Shown here piece after piece: positions 53,499-61,959 of a stretch of DNA of 64,000 nucleotides. How positions within the stretch are numbered: the first letter of the stretch is position 1; each line of letters opens with the position of its first letter. Made by a program: the position numbers and the translations under genes. Origin of the DNA: Lentzea sp. NBRC 102530 (GTDB lineage Bacteria; Actinomycetota; Actinomycetes; Mycobacteriales; Pseudonocardiaceae); NCBI RefSeq assembly GCF_030269365.1, contig NZ_BSTF01000017.1, positions 124,001 to 188,000 on the forward strand, given 5' to 3'. Under the pieces are notes generated by a model. It saw only the letters and a program-made list of their open reading frames with translations. It was not told the origin of the DNA and ran no database searches.

Positions 53499-53680
53499 GC
53501 GGATTGCCTGGCGTCCTGCGCCTGAAATCCGCCGACCGGCCTCCTCGGCGTGTCACGCTCCGACACGCCGCAGCCAAACGGCACGCGGGGACCTCACGTT
53601 CGCGTGGACCGCACGCTGAGGCCCCGCGTGCGTCGAACAGGGGGCCTGCCAGGCGAGCCAGTACGGCTCCTCCGGCAGGC
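53499..53680. other. Run of four stem-loops in divergent intergenic region
   Basis: The 339-base gap between the J-domain operon and the MscS gene holds no convincing gene. It contains four consecutive hairpins: GCGGATT/AATCCGC (53499-53532); CGGCGTGTC/GACACGCCG (53546-53570, nine perfect pairs, seven-base loop); GCACGCGGGG/CCCCGCGTGC (53581-53631) with nested CCTCA/TGAGG and GCGTG/CACGC stems; and GCCTGCC/GGCAGGC (53644-53680) with nested GAGCC/GGCTC. It could be a structured RNA or leader on either strand. GC-rich DNA gives hairpins by chance, so this is a candidate only. Confidence 0.4.
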
Positions 53681-53806
53681 GCGCGAGTCCGATCAGGACA
53701 GGTCCCCCCGCGACCCCGGTTTCAAGGCGCGCGACTGAGAGCCGGTTCACGGTGTCTGCCGCGCCGGCCGCCGGGTACCCGTTCCCGATACACGGGAGGA
53801 GGCACA

Positions 53807-54889
53807 GTGCTTTTCGTCGTCTTGGGCTGCTCGGTGGCCTTCGCACTGCTGGTGGTGGAGGTGGTCCACCGGTTGGTGCGCCGGTTCAGCCACAGCGGCC
53901 GGATGTACCGGCCCGGTCAGGTGTTCGGGGCCCTGCTGGCCGCGCAGATAACGCTCAGCGCGTACCCGGTGGACGCGCCCGTCACGTTGCACGTGCTGGG
54001 GATCGCGTTGATCCTGGCCGGGGCCTGGTTGCTGGCCGCGTTGATCAGCACGCTGGTGGACCTGTCGCTGTCGCGGATCCGGACCGACGTCACGGACAAC
54101 CGGCACGCGCGGCGGGTGCACACGCAGGTCGTGCTGGTGCGGCGACTGGTGCTGGTGGTCATCGGCGTGCTGGCGGTCGGGGCGATCCTGATGACGTTCC
54201 CCGGCGCGCGGGCGGTGGGGTCGACCGTGCTGGCTTCGGCGGCTGTCATCGGTGCTGTGGCGGCGTTCTCCGCGCAGTCGTTGCTGGGCAACCTGATCTC
54301 GGGGTTGCAGATCGCGTTCAGCGACGCGGTGCGACTGGACGACGTCGTGGTCGTCGAGGGCGAGTGGGGGCGGGTCGAGGACGTCACGCTCACGTACGTC
54401 GTGCTGCACCTGTGGGACGACCGGCGGTTGGTGCTGCCGACCTCGTACTTCCTCAAGACTCCCTTCGAGAACTGGACGCGCACGCAGTCGGCGTTGCTCG
54501 GGACCGTGGAGCTCGATCTCGACTGGACGGTGCCGGTCGAGGCGATGCGGCAGGAGATGCGGTCCATGCTGGAGGCCAGCGACCTGTGGGACGGCCGGGT
54601 GTCGGTGCTCCAGGTGACGCAGGCGACGCAGGGGTTCGTGCGGTTGCGGGCGCTGGTGAGCGCCGCCGACGCCGGAAAGCTCTGGGACCTCCGGTGTTTG
54701 ACGCGCGAGCACCTCGTCGACTGGGTGCAGCGGCAGCACGACGGGGCGTTGCCGCACATCAGGACGCGCGCGCTCACGCAGAAGACCAAGCAGCAGCCCG
54801 CCGGCGACCAGCACACGGACGCGCGGGTGTTCGGCGAGAGCGTGGACGGGGCGTTGCGGGAGCAAGCGTTTGCGGGGCCCAAGCAGTAG
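53807..54889 (+). CDS. MscS-family mechanosensitive ion channel
   Basis: This 360-residue protein starts at GTG 53807 behind GGGAGGAGG. It has about four membrane helices in the first 165 residues. The MscS pore-lining segment follows (GSTVLASAAVIGAVAAFSAQSLLGNLISGLQIAF), with Gly/Ala-rich packing and the QSLLGN motif. Then comes the beta domain (VRLDDVVVVEGEWGRVEDVTLTYVVLHLWDDRRLVLPTSYFL) and a cytoplasmic tail of about 140 residues. It should release solutes on osmotic downshock. It is divergent from the J-domain operon. Confidence 0.9.
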   Translation: MLFVVLGCSVAFALLVVEVVHRLVRRFSHSGRMYRPGQVFGALLAAQITLSAYPVDAPVTLHVLGIALILAGAWLLAALISTLVDLSLSRIRTDVTDNRHARRVHTQVVLVRRLVLVVIGVLAVGAILMTFPGARAVGSTVLASAAVIGAVAAFSAQSLLGNLISGLQIAFSDAVRLDDVVVVEGEWGRVEDVTLTYVVLHLWDDRRLVLPTSYFLKTPFENWTRTQSALLGTVELDLDWTVPVEAMRQEMRSMLEASDLWDGRVSVLQVTQATQGFVRLRALVSAADAGKLWDLRCLTREHLVDWVQRQHDGALPHIRTRALTQKTKQQPAGDQHTDARVFGESVDGALREQAFAGPKQ

Positions 54890-54918
54890 GACCGAGCGGA
54901 GGGTCCGCGCAAAAGGGG

Positions 54919-55269
54919 TCAGGCCGCGGAGCGTTCGAGGATGCCGGCGATCAGGCCGCGGCACCGGGCGATCTCGGCGGCCTGGTCGTCCAGGCGGGCC
55001 ACCTCGGCGTGCAGGGTCGCCAGCAGGTTCGCGCACGGGTCCAGGCGCGGCGAGGCGTCCACCACGCACGGCAGCAGCAGCGCGATGGTCGCGACGGGCA
55101 GGCCCACGTTGAGCAACGCCTTGATCCGGCGCACGGTCTCGACGTCGGCCTGCCGGTAGACGCGGTAGCCGTTCCCGGACCGTTCCGACGTGAGCAGGCC
55201 GCACTTCTCGTAGTGGCGGATCGAACGAGCGGAAACGCCGCACTCGGCGGCCAGTTCACCGATCAACAC
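54919..55269 (-). CDS. MerR-family regulator
   Basis: This 116-residue protein has the MerR N-terminus LIGELAAECGVSARSIRHYEKCGLLTSERSGNGYRVY, with the helix-turn-helix and wing, then a dimerisation coiled coil and a short C-terminal part with Cys68, Cys79 and Cys102. These could form an effector or metal site, but the spacing is not that of classical mercury sensors. The GTG start at 55269 lies 42 bases from the divergent alpha/beta hydrolase. The shared region has a 20-bp spacer promoter with an internal palindrome, the classic MerR target layout. Confidence 0.87.
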   Translation of the reverse strand: MLIGELAAECGVSARSIRHYEKCGLLTSERSGNGYRVYRQADVETVRRIKALLNVGLPVATIALLLPCVVDASPRLDPCANLLATLHAEVARLDDQAAEIARCRGLIAGILERSAA

Positions 55270-55272
55270 GCC

Positions 55273-55304
55273 TTGACCTTGACACCGGTGTCAAGCCCTA
55301 GCGT
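55273..55304 (+). promoter_or_regulatory. MerR-type promoter with 20-bp spacer and operator
   Basis: TTGACC (55273-55278) as -35 and TAGCGT (55299-55304) as -10 are 20 bases apart, longer than the usual 17. The perfect 18-bp palindrome CTTGACACCGGTGTCAAG (55278-55295) sits inside the spacer. This is the known architecture of MerR-activated promoters. The start of transcription would fall at about the hydrolase ATG (55312), giving a leaderless mRNA. Confidence 0.75.
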
Positions 55305-55311
55305 CGGCGGC

Positions 55312-55992
55312 ATGAACGTGATCCTGCACGGCGCCCAGAGCACCGCGGCCGACTGGGCCCCGGTGAAAGCCCTGCTCGAGCCGGCCGAAACGCCCGAACG
55401 TCGCGGTCGCAACGGCGTCCCGCTGCCTGCGGAGTACAGCCTGCGCACCGAGGTCGACGACCTGCACGCCGTCCTCGACCGGCACGAGGACACCACCCTG
55501 ATCGGCCACAGCTACGGCGGGATCATCGCCCTGCTCGCGGCGCAGGAGCGGACCGACCTCAGGGCGCTGGTGCTGTACGAACCGGCGATCGGCATCGACC
55601 CCGCCGCCGTCGACGCCTACGAGCAGGCGCTCGCGGACGGCGACCGCGACCTGGCCCTGGAGATCATGGTCGTCCGGATCGCGGGCGAGCCGGTCTTCCG
55701 CGACACCGCCCCCGAACGCTGGGAAGACGCGAAGACCATGCTCGACACGACGCTGCGCGAACTCAAAGCCGCCGTCGCCTACCGCTACGAGCCGCCGAAG
55801 CTGGACATTCCGGTCACGGTCATCGTCGGTGAGCACACGGATCACCTGTTCGGCCCAGCGGCGTGGGACGTCGTCCGGGACACCGGCGGCACCCTGGTCA
55901 CGATCGAAGGCGCAGGTCACGTGGCTCACCTGACGCATCCGGAAGAGTTCGCGAAGATCGTGCAACCGCCCGCGGCGGCCACTCCGTCCTAG
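55312..55992 (+). CDS. Alpha/beta hydrolase under MerR control
   Basis: This 226-residue protein has HGAQSTAADW at the oxyanion site, GHSYGG (nucleophile Ser), VIVGEHTDHLF (acid Asp region) and GAGHVAHLTHPEEF with catalytic His. It is small, with little cap domain, and resembles esterase/haloperoxidase-like hydrolases. Its promoter has the MerR 20-bp spacer layout, so it is probably induced by the ligand of the divergent MerR protein, perhaps to detoxify it. The substrate is unknown. Confidence 0.85.
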   Translation: MNVILHGAQSTAADWAPVKALLEPAETPERRGRNGVPLPAEYSLRTEVDDLHAVLDRHEDTTLIGHSYGGIIALLAAQERTDLRALVLYEPAIGIDPAAVDAYEQALADGDRDLALEIMVVRIAGEPVFRDTAPERWEDAKTMLDTTLRELKAAVAYRYEPPKLDIPVTVIVGEHTDHLFGPAAWDVVRDTGGTLVTIEGAGHVAHLTHPEEFAKIVQPPAAATPS

Positions 55993-55996
55993 ATCC

Positions 55997-56368
55997 ATGA
56001 GAAGACCGCTCGCCGTCGCGTTTTGCGCGCTGGCTCTCGGGAGCTGTGGTACGAACGGGTCTCCAGCCGTGCCCTTGGCGGAGGTGCCAGCCGTGTCAGC
56101 AGCCACACCGGACAGGTTCCGGATCGAGCAGGCGAAGCGCGACGGCCACCTCACAGTGCCACTGACGATCGCCGTGCAGCAGGGACGCAGCGAGGAGGTC
56201 GAGCAGGCACTGAAGGCGCTGGGCGCGACCGTCGAGTCGCGGGATCCCAGAATCGGCTACCTGCGCGCCGAGATGCCGGTCGACAAGGTGGAAGACGCGC
56301 ATCTGATCAAAGGTGTGTCCGCGATCGACGTGGACGAACCGATCGGCAACAAGTTGCCGGAACCGTAG
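55997..56368 (+). CDS. Lipoprotein resembling subtilase propeptide (I9-like)
   Basis: This 123-residue protein has a lipoprotein signal with LGSC and Cys17. The mature part (about 50-115) reads VPLTIAVQQGRSEEVEQALKALGATVESRDPRIGYLRAEMPVDKVEDAHLIKGVSAIDVDEPI. This aligns along its length with residues 62-125 of the large subtilase encoded just downstream on the opposite strand, sharing LKALGATV and IDVD. Such propeptides fold and inhibit their proteases. A free copy anchored outside the membrane could act as an inhibitor or chaperone for that protease, which is inference. It starts five bases after the hydrolase stop and ends in a shared terminator. Confidence 0.72.
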   Translation: MRRPLAVAFCALALGSCGTNGSPAVPLAEVPAVSAATPDRFRIEQAKRDGHLTVPLTIAVQQGRSEEVEQALKALGATVESRDPRIGYLRAEMPVDKVEDAHLIKGVSAIDVDEPIGNKLPEP

Positions 56369-56403
56369 AAAGCCCCAGAATCTCGTGGATCCTGGGGCTT
56401 TCT
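56367..56403. terminator. Bidirectional terminator between lipoprotein and subtilase genes
   Basis: AGAAAGCCCCAG (56367-56378) and CTGGGGCTTTCT (56392-56403) form a perfect 12-pair stem overlapping the lipoprotein stop codon. The convergent subtilase gene ends at 56419, and A/T-rich stem ends give short T tracts on both strands. Confidence 0.9.
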
Positions 56404-56418
56404 GCGTTCCTGACGGAT

Positions 56419-59400
56419 CTAGCTGACCGCCTGCACGATCACCGCACCGCTGCCGATCACAGCGTTGTCGGCCGTGCGGACCTCGAGCTCACCGCGCAGC
56501 ACGCGGCCGGCACCGGGCTGGGCCAGCGGCGTGATGACGCCCGTGGCGTTCCACGACGCACCGGCGGCGCGCTCGGCGTTGGCGTCGGAGACCGCCAGCG
56601 TGCCGAGGGACGACGCGGTGTAGACGTCGAAGTAGTCGTACTCCGTGGTGCCCGCGGGCACCGCGTAGCCGTCCACCAGCGCGATCCAGTTGCCCGCGGC
56701 GGGGTTGGTGATCGTCACCGACTCCTCGGAGTCCGCGTCAGCCGACTGACCGGCGAGCACGCAGCTGCCGGACGTGCAGTTGTACACGGACAGGTCGAGG
56801 TCGGCTGCCACGTCGGTGGTGTTGCCGATCGTGACGGTGAGTCGCGTCGAGCCCGGCGCGACGGTGATCGGGTACTGCTGCGAGGCCAGGTTGGCGATCG
56901 ACGGACGGGCCGTCTTCGCGCTGCCGACCGCACCCGCCGCGAGCCGGCCGTTGAAGCTGGCCTGCGTGTTCGTGACCGAGTAGGTGCGCTCGATCGGGGT
57001 GCCGACCGTGCCGGACGCGATGACGTCCGGGTTCGGGCTGATCGACGTGCCGAGGACGGACGCGGTCACCGAGTACGGCGCCGAGTCGGCGTCGGAGGTG
57101 CGGCGCGCCTCGATCACGATCTCCCAGACACCGGCGATGGGGTTGGCCACCGTGCGGCTCGTCGGGGAGCCACCGGCGCAACCGGCGCCCGCGTCGGGGT
57201 TGTAGCAGTTGGTCGAGGTGTTGCTGTCGAAGCCCAGACCCTGCGGGGTGTAGCGCAGGAAGCGGACCTGGCCCTTGCCGGCCTCGGCGCCACCGGCGGT
57301 CATGTCGACCTTCAGCGCGGTCGTGCCCTTGGGCACGTTCACGAAGAGGCTGGTCGACTGGTTGCGCGCGATGGTGCCCGACTTGGTGACCGAGAACTTG
57401 TTGGCGGCGGTGAAGTTCTCCGACGCGAACACGGCGTTCATGGTCTGCGCGTCGACGCCGGGGGTCTCCGGGTTGTCGAGCTGCAGGACGGCGCTGTGCG
57501 CACCGGGGGTCTTGGCCTTGACCTTGACCGGGAACTGGACCGGCGTGTTCAGCGGCAGCTTGACCTTCTTGGCGGCCGTGAACGTGCCGTCGTTGCCCTT
57601 CCACGACACGTTGTACGTCTCGTCGTCGTGGCCCGTGGTGCGGGTCAGCGTGTAGGTGCGGGTGTACTCCTGGCCCGCCGTGACGCCTTCACGGTCGTGG
57701 ATGCCGACACCGACGTTCGGGGTGGGCAGGATCTGTCCACTCTGGACGGTGTTGACCGCGACGGACGTGGTGACCTTGTCCGGCACGGAGTGCTTGTCCA
57801 GCAGCTTCCACGCGGCGTTGGTGTTGAAGAGACCCGCGCCCTGCTCGTAGGCACCGAGGGTGTCCACGAAGTTCGCGCTGCGCTGGATCGCGTAGCGCAG
57901 CTCGGCGCTGGTGGGGCGCTGGCCGTCGTGCGTGGCCTTGTACGCGCTCACGACCAGAGCGGCGGCACCGGTCGCCTGCGGGGCGGCCATCGACGTGCCG
58001 TTGAACTGCGAGTAGCCGGGCGGGAGGGCGTAGGTGCCCGCCACCGGACCACCGTTCTGCCAGCGCGGCGTGGTGGAGATCGCCGAGCCGGGCGCGACGA
58101 TGTTCGGCTTGAAGCCGCCGTTCTCCGACGGGCCGCGCGACGAGAAGCCGTGCAGGTTCTGCTTCTGCGCGGTCTTCGAGCCGTAGTTGGAGAGCCAGGT
58201 CTCCTTGGTGATGTACGAGCCGACGCTCACCGCGTTGGTGGCGATCGACGGGTCACCGACGGTGTTGGCGCCCGCGCCCGAGTTGCCCGCAGAGATGAAC
58301 AGCTGGACGTTGTACTCGTCGATCGTGCGGTTGTAGAGCTCCGCACGCGCGTTGTTCGGGGCGTCGTAGTTGAGCGCCGGGAGGCCACCGATGGAGATGT
58401 TCACGACGTCGGCGCCGTTGCGCGCGGCGTAGAGGACACCGTCGATGAGACCGGAGCTCGTGCAGGACGGGGTGGTGAGGCACGCCTTGATGGCCATCAG
58501 CTTCGCGCCGGGGGCCGCACCGGACATCTTGCCGTCGAACAGCTTGTGCGCCGCCGTGATGCCGGCGACGTGGGTGCCGTGCGCGGCCGAGATGCCGAGG
58601 TTCACGAACGGGGTGCCCGCGTTGTCGTAGATCGAGCGGTCGGTCTGCACGACGAACGCGACGCGGTCGACGACCGGGGTCGCGGGGTTGTCGACACCGA
58701 AGTAGCCGACGTCGTACTTGACCTTGTAGTCGATCATGCGCTTGTTGTTGGTGAAGTCGCCGTCACCGTCGACGTCGACGAAGACCTCCTTCGTCGTGAT
58801 GTCCTGGAGGACACCGAAGACGTCGGTGCGGTCGCCGTCGCGGTTGATGTCACCGCCGGTCTCGCTGTTGGCGAGGTTCAGGTCGCCCGCGGTCTCGGCG
58901 AAGCGGCCGAACGAGTACGGGCCACCGGTCGCCGGCGCGGTCCACTCGCGGCCGCCGTCGGTGAACTTGCCGACCTTGCCGGTCTTGGTCATGGTGACCC
59001 AGGTGCCGTCGCCGGAGTTCGTGGCGTTCGCGTTGTACCAGTCGACGATCTTGCGCTGGCCCGTGCTGGTCGTCTGCAGGGCGGGCGTGTCGAGGTCGAT
59101 GCCGGAGTCGATCACGGCGATCGTGGTGCCGCGGCCGTCCCACTTCGGGTTCGCGGTGGCGAACTGCGCCGCCTGCGTGTCCTGCGTCGGCATGTACGGG
59201 TTCGTGCGCGGGGTCTTCGAGTCCGGCGCCTTCTGCGGGGCCGGGGCCTCCATGCCCTGCGGACGCGGGTCGTCCACCGCGACCAGGCCGTCGACGTCGA
59301 TCTTGTCGACCGACGCGAGCTTGGCGGCCTTCTCCGCGTTCTCCCGCGGGATGGTGACCTTGACGTAGTCGACGTCCTTCTCGGTCTTCTGGACCGTGGC

Positions 59401-59658
59401 GCCGAGCGCCTTGAGGTCGTTGACCGCGGCGTCGGTCTTGCCGGGCTCTGCGGCGACCAGCAGGTCGACGGTCGGCTTGCCCTCCAGGCCGGCCTTCTCG
59501 ACGAGCGCGCGGTCGTCCTTGTCCAGCTGCTTGTCAGCGGCCGGGGTCTGCTGCGGTGCGTTCTGCGCGATGGCAGGGGTGGCGGCGAAGCCGAACCCGG
59601 TAGTGCCCAGCACCGCGGTCAGCAAGACCGTTCCGGTGCGGCGTCTCCAGTTCTTCAC
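56419..59658 (-). CDS. Large secreted S8 subtilisin-like protease
   Basis: This 1079-residue protein starts at GTG 59658 and has a signal peptide ending near AIA (28-30). An I9-like propeptide (about 60-128, LKALGATVQKTEKDVDYVKVTIP) is followed by a catalytic domain with Asp184 (AVIDSGID), His360 (AAHGTHVAG), oxyanion Asn459 (ISAGNS) and Ser556 (NGTSMAAP). The Asp-to-His interval is unusually long (about 175 residues) and contains a DVDGDGDF calcium-like loop. The region from about 660 to 1079 has several beta-rich repeat domains with PIAGVWEI-type P/prepeptide folds and VTITNPAAGNW. It would act on extracellular proteins. Its propeptide has a free-standing lipoprotein homologue in the convergent gene. 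Confidence 0.92.
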   Translation of the reverse strand: MKNWRRRTGTVLLTAVLGTTGFGFAATPAIAQNAPQQTPAADKQLDKDDRALVEKAGLEGKPTVDLLVAAEPGKTDAAVNDLKALGATVQKTEKDVDYVKVTIPRENAEKAAKLASVDKIDVDGLVAVDDPRPQGMEAPAPQKAPDSKTPRTNPYMPTQDTQAAQFATANPKWDGRGTTIAVIDSGIDLDTPALQTTSTGQRKIVDWYNANATNSGDGTWVTMTKTGKVGKFTDGGREWTAPATGGPYSFGRFAETAGDLNLANSETGGDINRDGDRTDVFGVLQDITTKEVFVDVDGDGDFTNNKRMIDYKVKYDVGYFGVDNPATPVVDRVAFVVQTDRSIYDNAGTPFVNLGISAAHGTHVAGITAAHKLFDGKMSGAAPGAKLMAIKACLTTPSCTSSGLIDGVLYAARNGADVVNISIGGLPALNYDAPNNARAELYNRTIDEYNVQLFISAGNSGAGANTVGDPSIATNAVSVGSYITKETWLSNYGSKTAQKQNLHGFSSRGPSENGGFKPNIVAPGSAISTTPRWQNGGPVAGTYALPPGYSQFNGTSMAAPQATGAAALVVSAYKATHDGQRPTSAELRYAIQRSANFVDTLGAYEQGAGLFNTNAAWKLLDKHSVPDKVTTSVAVNTVQSGQILPTPNVGVGIHDREGVTAGQEYTRTYTLTRTTGHDDETYNVSWKGNDGTFTAAKKVKLPLNTPVQFPVKVKAKTPGAHSAVLQLDNPETPGVDAQTMNAVFASENFTAANKFSVTKSGTIARNQSTSLFVNVPKGTTALKVDMTAGGAEAGKGQVRFLRYTPQGLGFDSNTSTNCYNPDAGAGCAGGSPTSRTVANPIAGVWEIVIEARRTSDADSAPYSVTASVLGTSISPNPDVIASGTVGTPIERTYSVTNTQASFNGRLAAGAVGSAKTARPSIANLASQQYPITVAPGSTRLTVTIGNTTDVAADLDLSVYNCTSGSCVLAGQSADADSEESVTITNPAAGNWIALVDGYAVPAGTTEYDYFDVYTASSLGTLAVSDANAERAAGASWNATGVITPLAQPGAGRVLRGELEVRTADNAVIGSGAVIVQAVS

Positions 59659-59937
59659 GGCGCATGTGCCCTTCGTGGGGAAAGAGTGCCCCGAAGTGCA
59701 TCTCTTCGTACCCCTGAGGGGCAATCGTCGGTTCAGCCCATTTCGCAGATCCACATTGGACTGTTCAGAGGCTTGAAAGGGCGCACTTTTAGTGCTGCAC
59801 GTTTCATTTCCGCCGTGGAACGAGCAACCACCCTCCAGTCAAGAGCTGATAGAGGGGAATGTCAAGACCTGCGTCAACGGTGAACGGCGTTGGTGTGTAA
59901 CAGGATCCTCGCGACCAACGATGCAGTGATCGCCGTT

Positions 59938-60453
59938 TCAGCGCAATAGCGCGCGCAATCTCGCCCGCAGCCGACCGACGATGCTCTGGCCCGCGGCGAG
60001 GGGTTTGGGCTGCGCACCGCACAACGAGCAACCGGCGCGATGTGCTTTCAACGCCTGCTGGAGTTCCGTCACGTGCCGCGCGGTCCGTTCCGGCACCGAG
60101 TCCTTTTTGACCGAAAGCAGGCTCAGCTCGGTCAGCACGTGCTTGCCGCGCCGCAGCCGGGCCTCCGGCGCGATGGTGTGGAAGAAGATCAGGTTGCGGC
60201 TGCGCTTCGGTTCGACCGCCTCGACGTCGCACCACGCGATGTCGGTCTGCCGGTCGATGCCGTGCGAGGTGATGCCCTCGTCGGTCAGCTTCGTGCCGAG
60301 GCCCACCGTCCGCCACGCCACGGTCGCGCCCATGAGGAACCACAGGCCGCCGACCACGTAGGCGTACCAGGGGCCTTCCCTGGCCGCGAGCGGACCGAGG
60401 GCGGCCACGGCGATGCCGAGGCCGAACAGGACCCATCTCCACCTGGTGTGCAT
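59938..60453 (-). CDS. Small membrane protein with PH-like soluble part, unknown
   Basis: This 171-residue protein has two N-terminal membrane helices (about 7-24 and 30-50) and a cytoplasmic part. The latter carries a possible bacterial PH-like strand pattern (TKLTDEGITSHGIDRQTDIAWCDVEAVEPKRSRNLIFFHTI) and a Cys pair CSLCG (140s). Proteins of this size and pattern are common in actinobacteria and have no named function. It is single, and 280 bases separate it from the subtilase on the same strand. The codon usage is normal. Confidence 0.6.
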   Translation of the reverse strand: MHTRWRWVLFGLGIAVAALGPLAAREGPWYAYVVGGLWFLMGATVAWRTVGLGTKLTDEGITSHGIDRQTDIAWCDVEAVEPKRSRNLIFFHTIAPEARLRRGKHVLTELSLLSVKKDSVPERTARHVTELQQALKAHRAGCSLCGAQPKPLAAGQSIVGRLRARLRALLR

Positions 60454-60580
60454 GTCTCCATCCTGTTTACCCGAATTCGCGCTCCCGACTCTGCAACGCG
60501 GGCGGACGGCGTGGTGTTGAACGAGTGGCGCTCAGGTCATTCCGCAGGACTGCTCGCTGTTCAGGCGCTACCTTGCGCCC

Positions 60581-61267
60581 ATGGACCTCAAGCCGGTCGC
60601 CGACGAGCTCTACGGGCTGCCCCCGAAGGAGTTCACCGCGGCCCGCAACGCCGCGGCCAAGCAGACCGACGACAAGGACCTCGCCAAGGCCATCGCGGAC
60701 CTGCGCAAGCCGACCGTGGGCGCCTGGGCCGTCAACAAGCTCGTCCGGGACGCCCCTGAGGGCCTCCAGGAGGCGCTGGGGCTGTCCACGGCACAGCTGA
60801 CCATGCGAGAGCTCGGCCGCAAGCGCAAGGAGCTCCTGGAGGCCCTCGTCTACCGCACGCTGGAGCTGACGGGCCCGCTCGCGGACGACGCCGTGACCCA
60901 GGTCCGCAACACCCTGACGGCGGCCATGGCCGATCCGGAGTCCGCCGAGCTCGTCCGGGCCGGTCACCTCACCAAGTCGCTGGAGTACTCGGGGTTCGGG
61001 TTCACGCTGCCCGAACCGGAGCCCGCGCAGGACGGCGAGGACGCGCTGGCCCGCAAGCGCCGCGAGCGGCAGGAACGCAAGCGGGCCGAGGCGCAGCAGG
61101 CGCTGGACGAGGCCGAGCAGGCCCTCGGGGAGGCCCAGGCGGACCAGCTGGCCGCGCAACGGGCGTTCGACCGGGCGGCCGAACGGCTGGAGGACGCCAA
61201 GCGGGTGACGTCCGGGGCCGAGAAGGCGCGCAAGGCCGCCGAACGCAAGCTCAACGACCTGAACTAG
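60581..61267 (+). CDS. Coiled-coil protein of unknown function
   Basis: This 228-residue cytoplasmic protein begins MDLKPVADELYGLPPKEFTAARNAAAKQTDDKDLAKAI and has a conserved KPTVGAWAVNKLVR block. After residue 150 it is a long charged coiled coil (ARKRRERQERKRAEAQQALDEAEQALGEAQADQLAAQRAFDRAAERLEDAKR). I recognise this pattern from uncharacterised actinobacterial proteins of the same length but cannot name a function. It overlaps the end of the convergent DUF6098 gene by 17 bases. Confidence 0.75.
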   Translation: MDLKPVADELYGLPPKEFTAARNAAAKQTDDKDLAKAIADLRKPTVGAWAVNKLVRDAPEGLQEALGLSTAQLTMRELGRKRKELLEALVYRTLELTGPLADDAVTQVRNTLTAAMADPESAELVRAGHLTKSLEYSGFGFTLPEPEPAQDGEDALARKRRERQERKRAEAQQALDEAEQALGEAQADQLAAQRAFDRAAERLEDAKRVTSGAEKARKAAERKLNDLN

Positions 61268-61694
61268 AGCGGTCGAGAGGGCCCCACTCGGCGGAGTGCT
61301 GGGCGTTCACGAGGCCGGCGCACTCGTCCAACGCGCTGTCTGCCACCCACGCGAGCGCCTCCAGGCAGCGGACCAGGGGTTCGTTGTCCGGGCCGCGGCC
61401 CACCTCGGTGCCGCGCAGCACCCACGCGCGCACGTTCCCGCCCCGCAGATCACGCAGGTGCCGGTAGTCGAACAGGCGGCGAGCCACCCACAGCTCGGGC
61501 GACCGGTCGGCCCACCACGGTTCGATCCGCAACGGGCTCGCGGACAGCCCCGGCAGGTCCACGCCGGTCAGCGAGTCCCGCGACGTCGTGGCGGCGTCCG
61601 CGTCCGGGCCCTTCGACCAGCGCACGTACACGTCGTCAGCCACGAACCCCGCCAGTTCGGCGAGGCTCGTGATCGTAGGCAGCCGATGCGTCAC
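61251..61694 (-). CDS. DUF6098-family protein
   Basis: This 147-residue protein has LPTITSLAELAGFVADDVYVRWSKGPDADA and PGLSASPLRIEPWWADRSPELWVARRLFDYRHLRD. This pattern matches the DUF6098 family of short actinobacterial proteins, often found with regulators; the function is unknown. It has no membrane segment or signal. An ATG 61694 start fits the family N-terminus. A 265-base region upstream to the cupin gene holds no convincing gene. Confidence 0.7.
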   Translation of the reverse strand: MTHRLPTITSLAELAGFVADDVYVRWSKGPDADAATTSRDSLTGVDLPGLSASPLRIEPWWADRSPELWVARRLFDYRHLRDLRGGNVRAWVLRGTEVGRGPDNEPLVRCLEALAWVADSALDECAGLVNAQHSAEWGPLDRSSSGR

Positions 61695-61959
61695 GCCCCG
61701 TGAGCTACCCGGCCGAACCTGAAGGAAACCTGAAGGAATTGAGCCTGGTCACAGCTAAAGCCGACCGGAACACAGCCGTGCGGTTGTACGTTCAACAATG
61801 TGGTTGGCCGCTGGCGCTCGAGCTGGTCGCCAGGACGCTCTGACACCCCCAGGTCGGACTGTCCTTCCGCAGGCGGTTCGTGCTCGCGCCGCGGTCAACC
61901 CGCCGTCGACCGGCACTCCGGAAACCCCCCTCACCGGTAGTGGCGGTCGGCGGCATCCT

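Noticed and set aside
53553-53846. Minus-strand frame of 97 codons between the J-domain operon and MscS
   Set aside because: No ribosome binding site, no family features and it runs through the hairpin run and into the MscS start; treated as non-coding.
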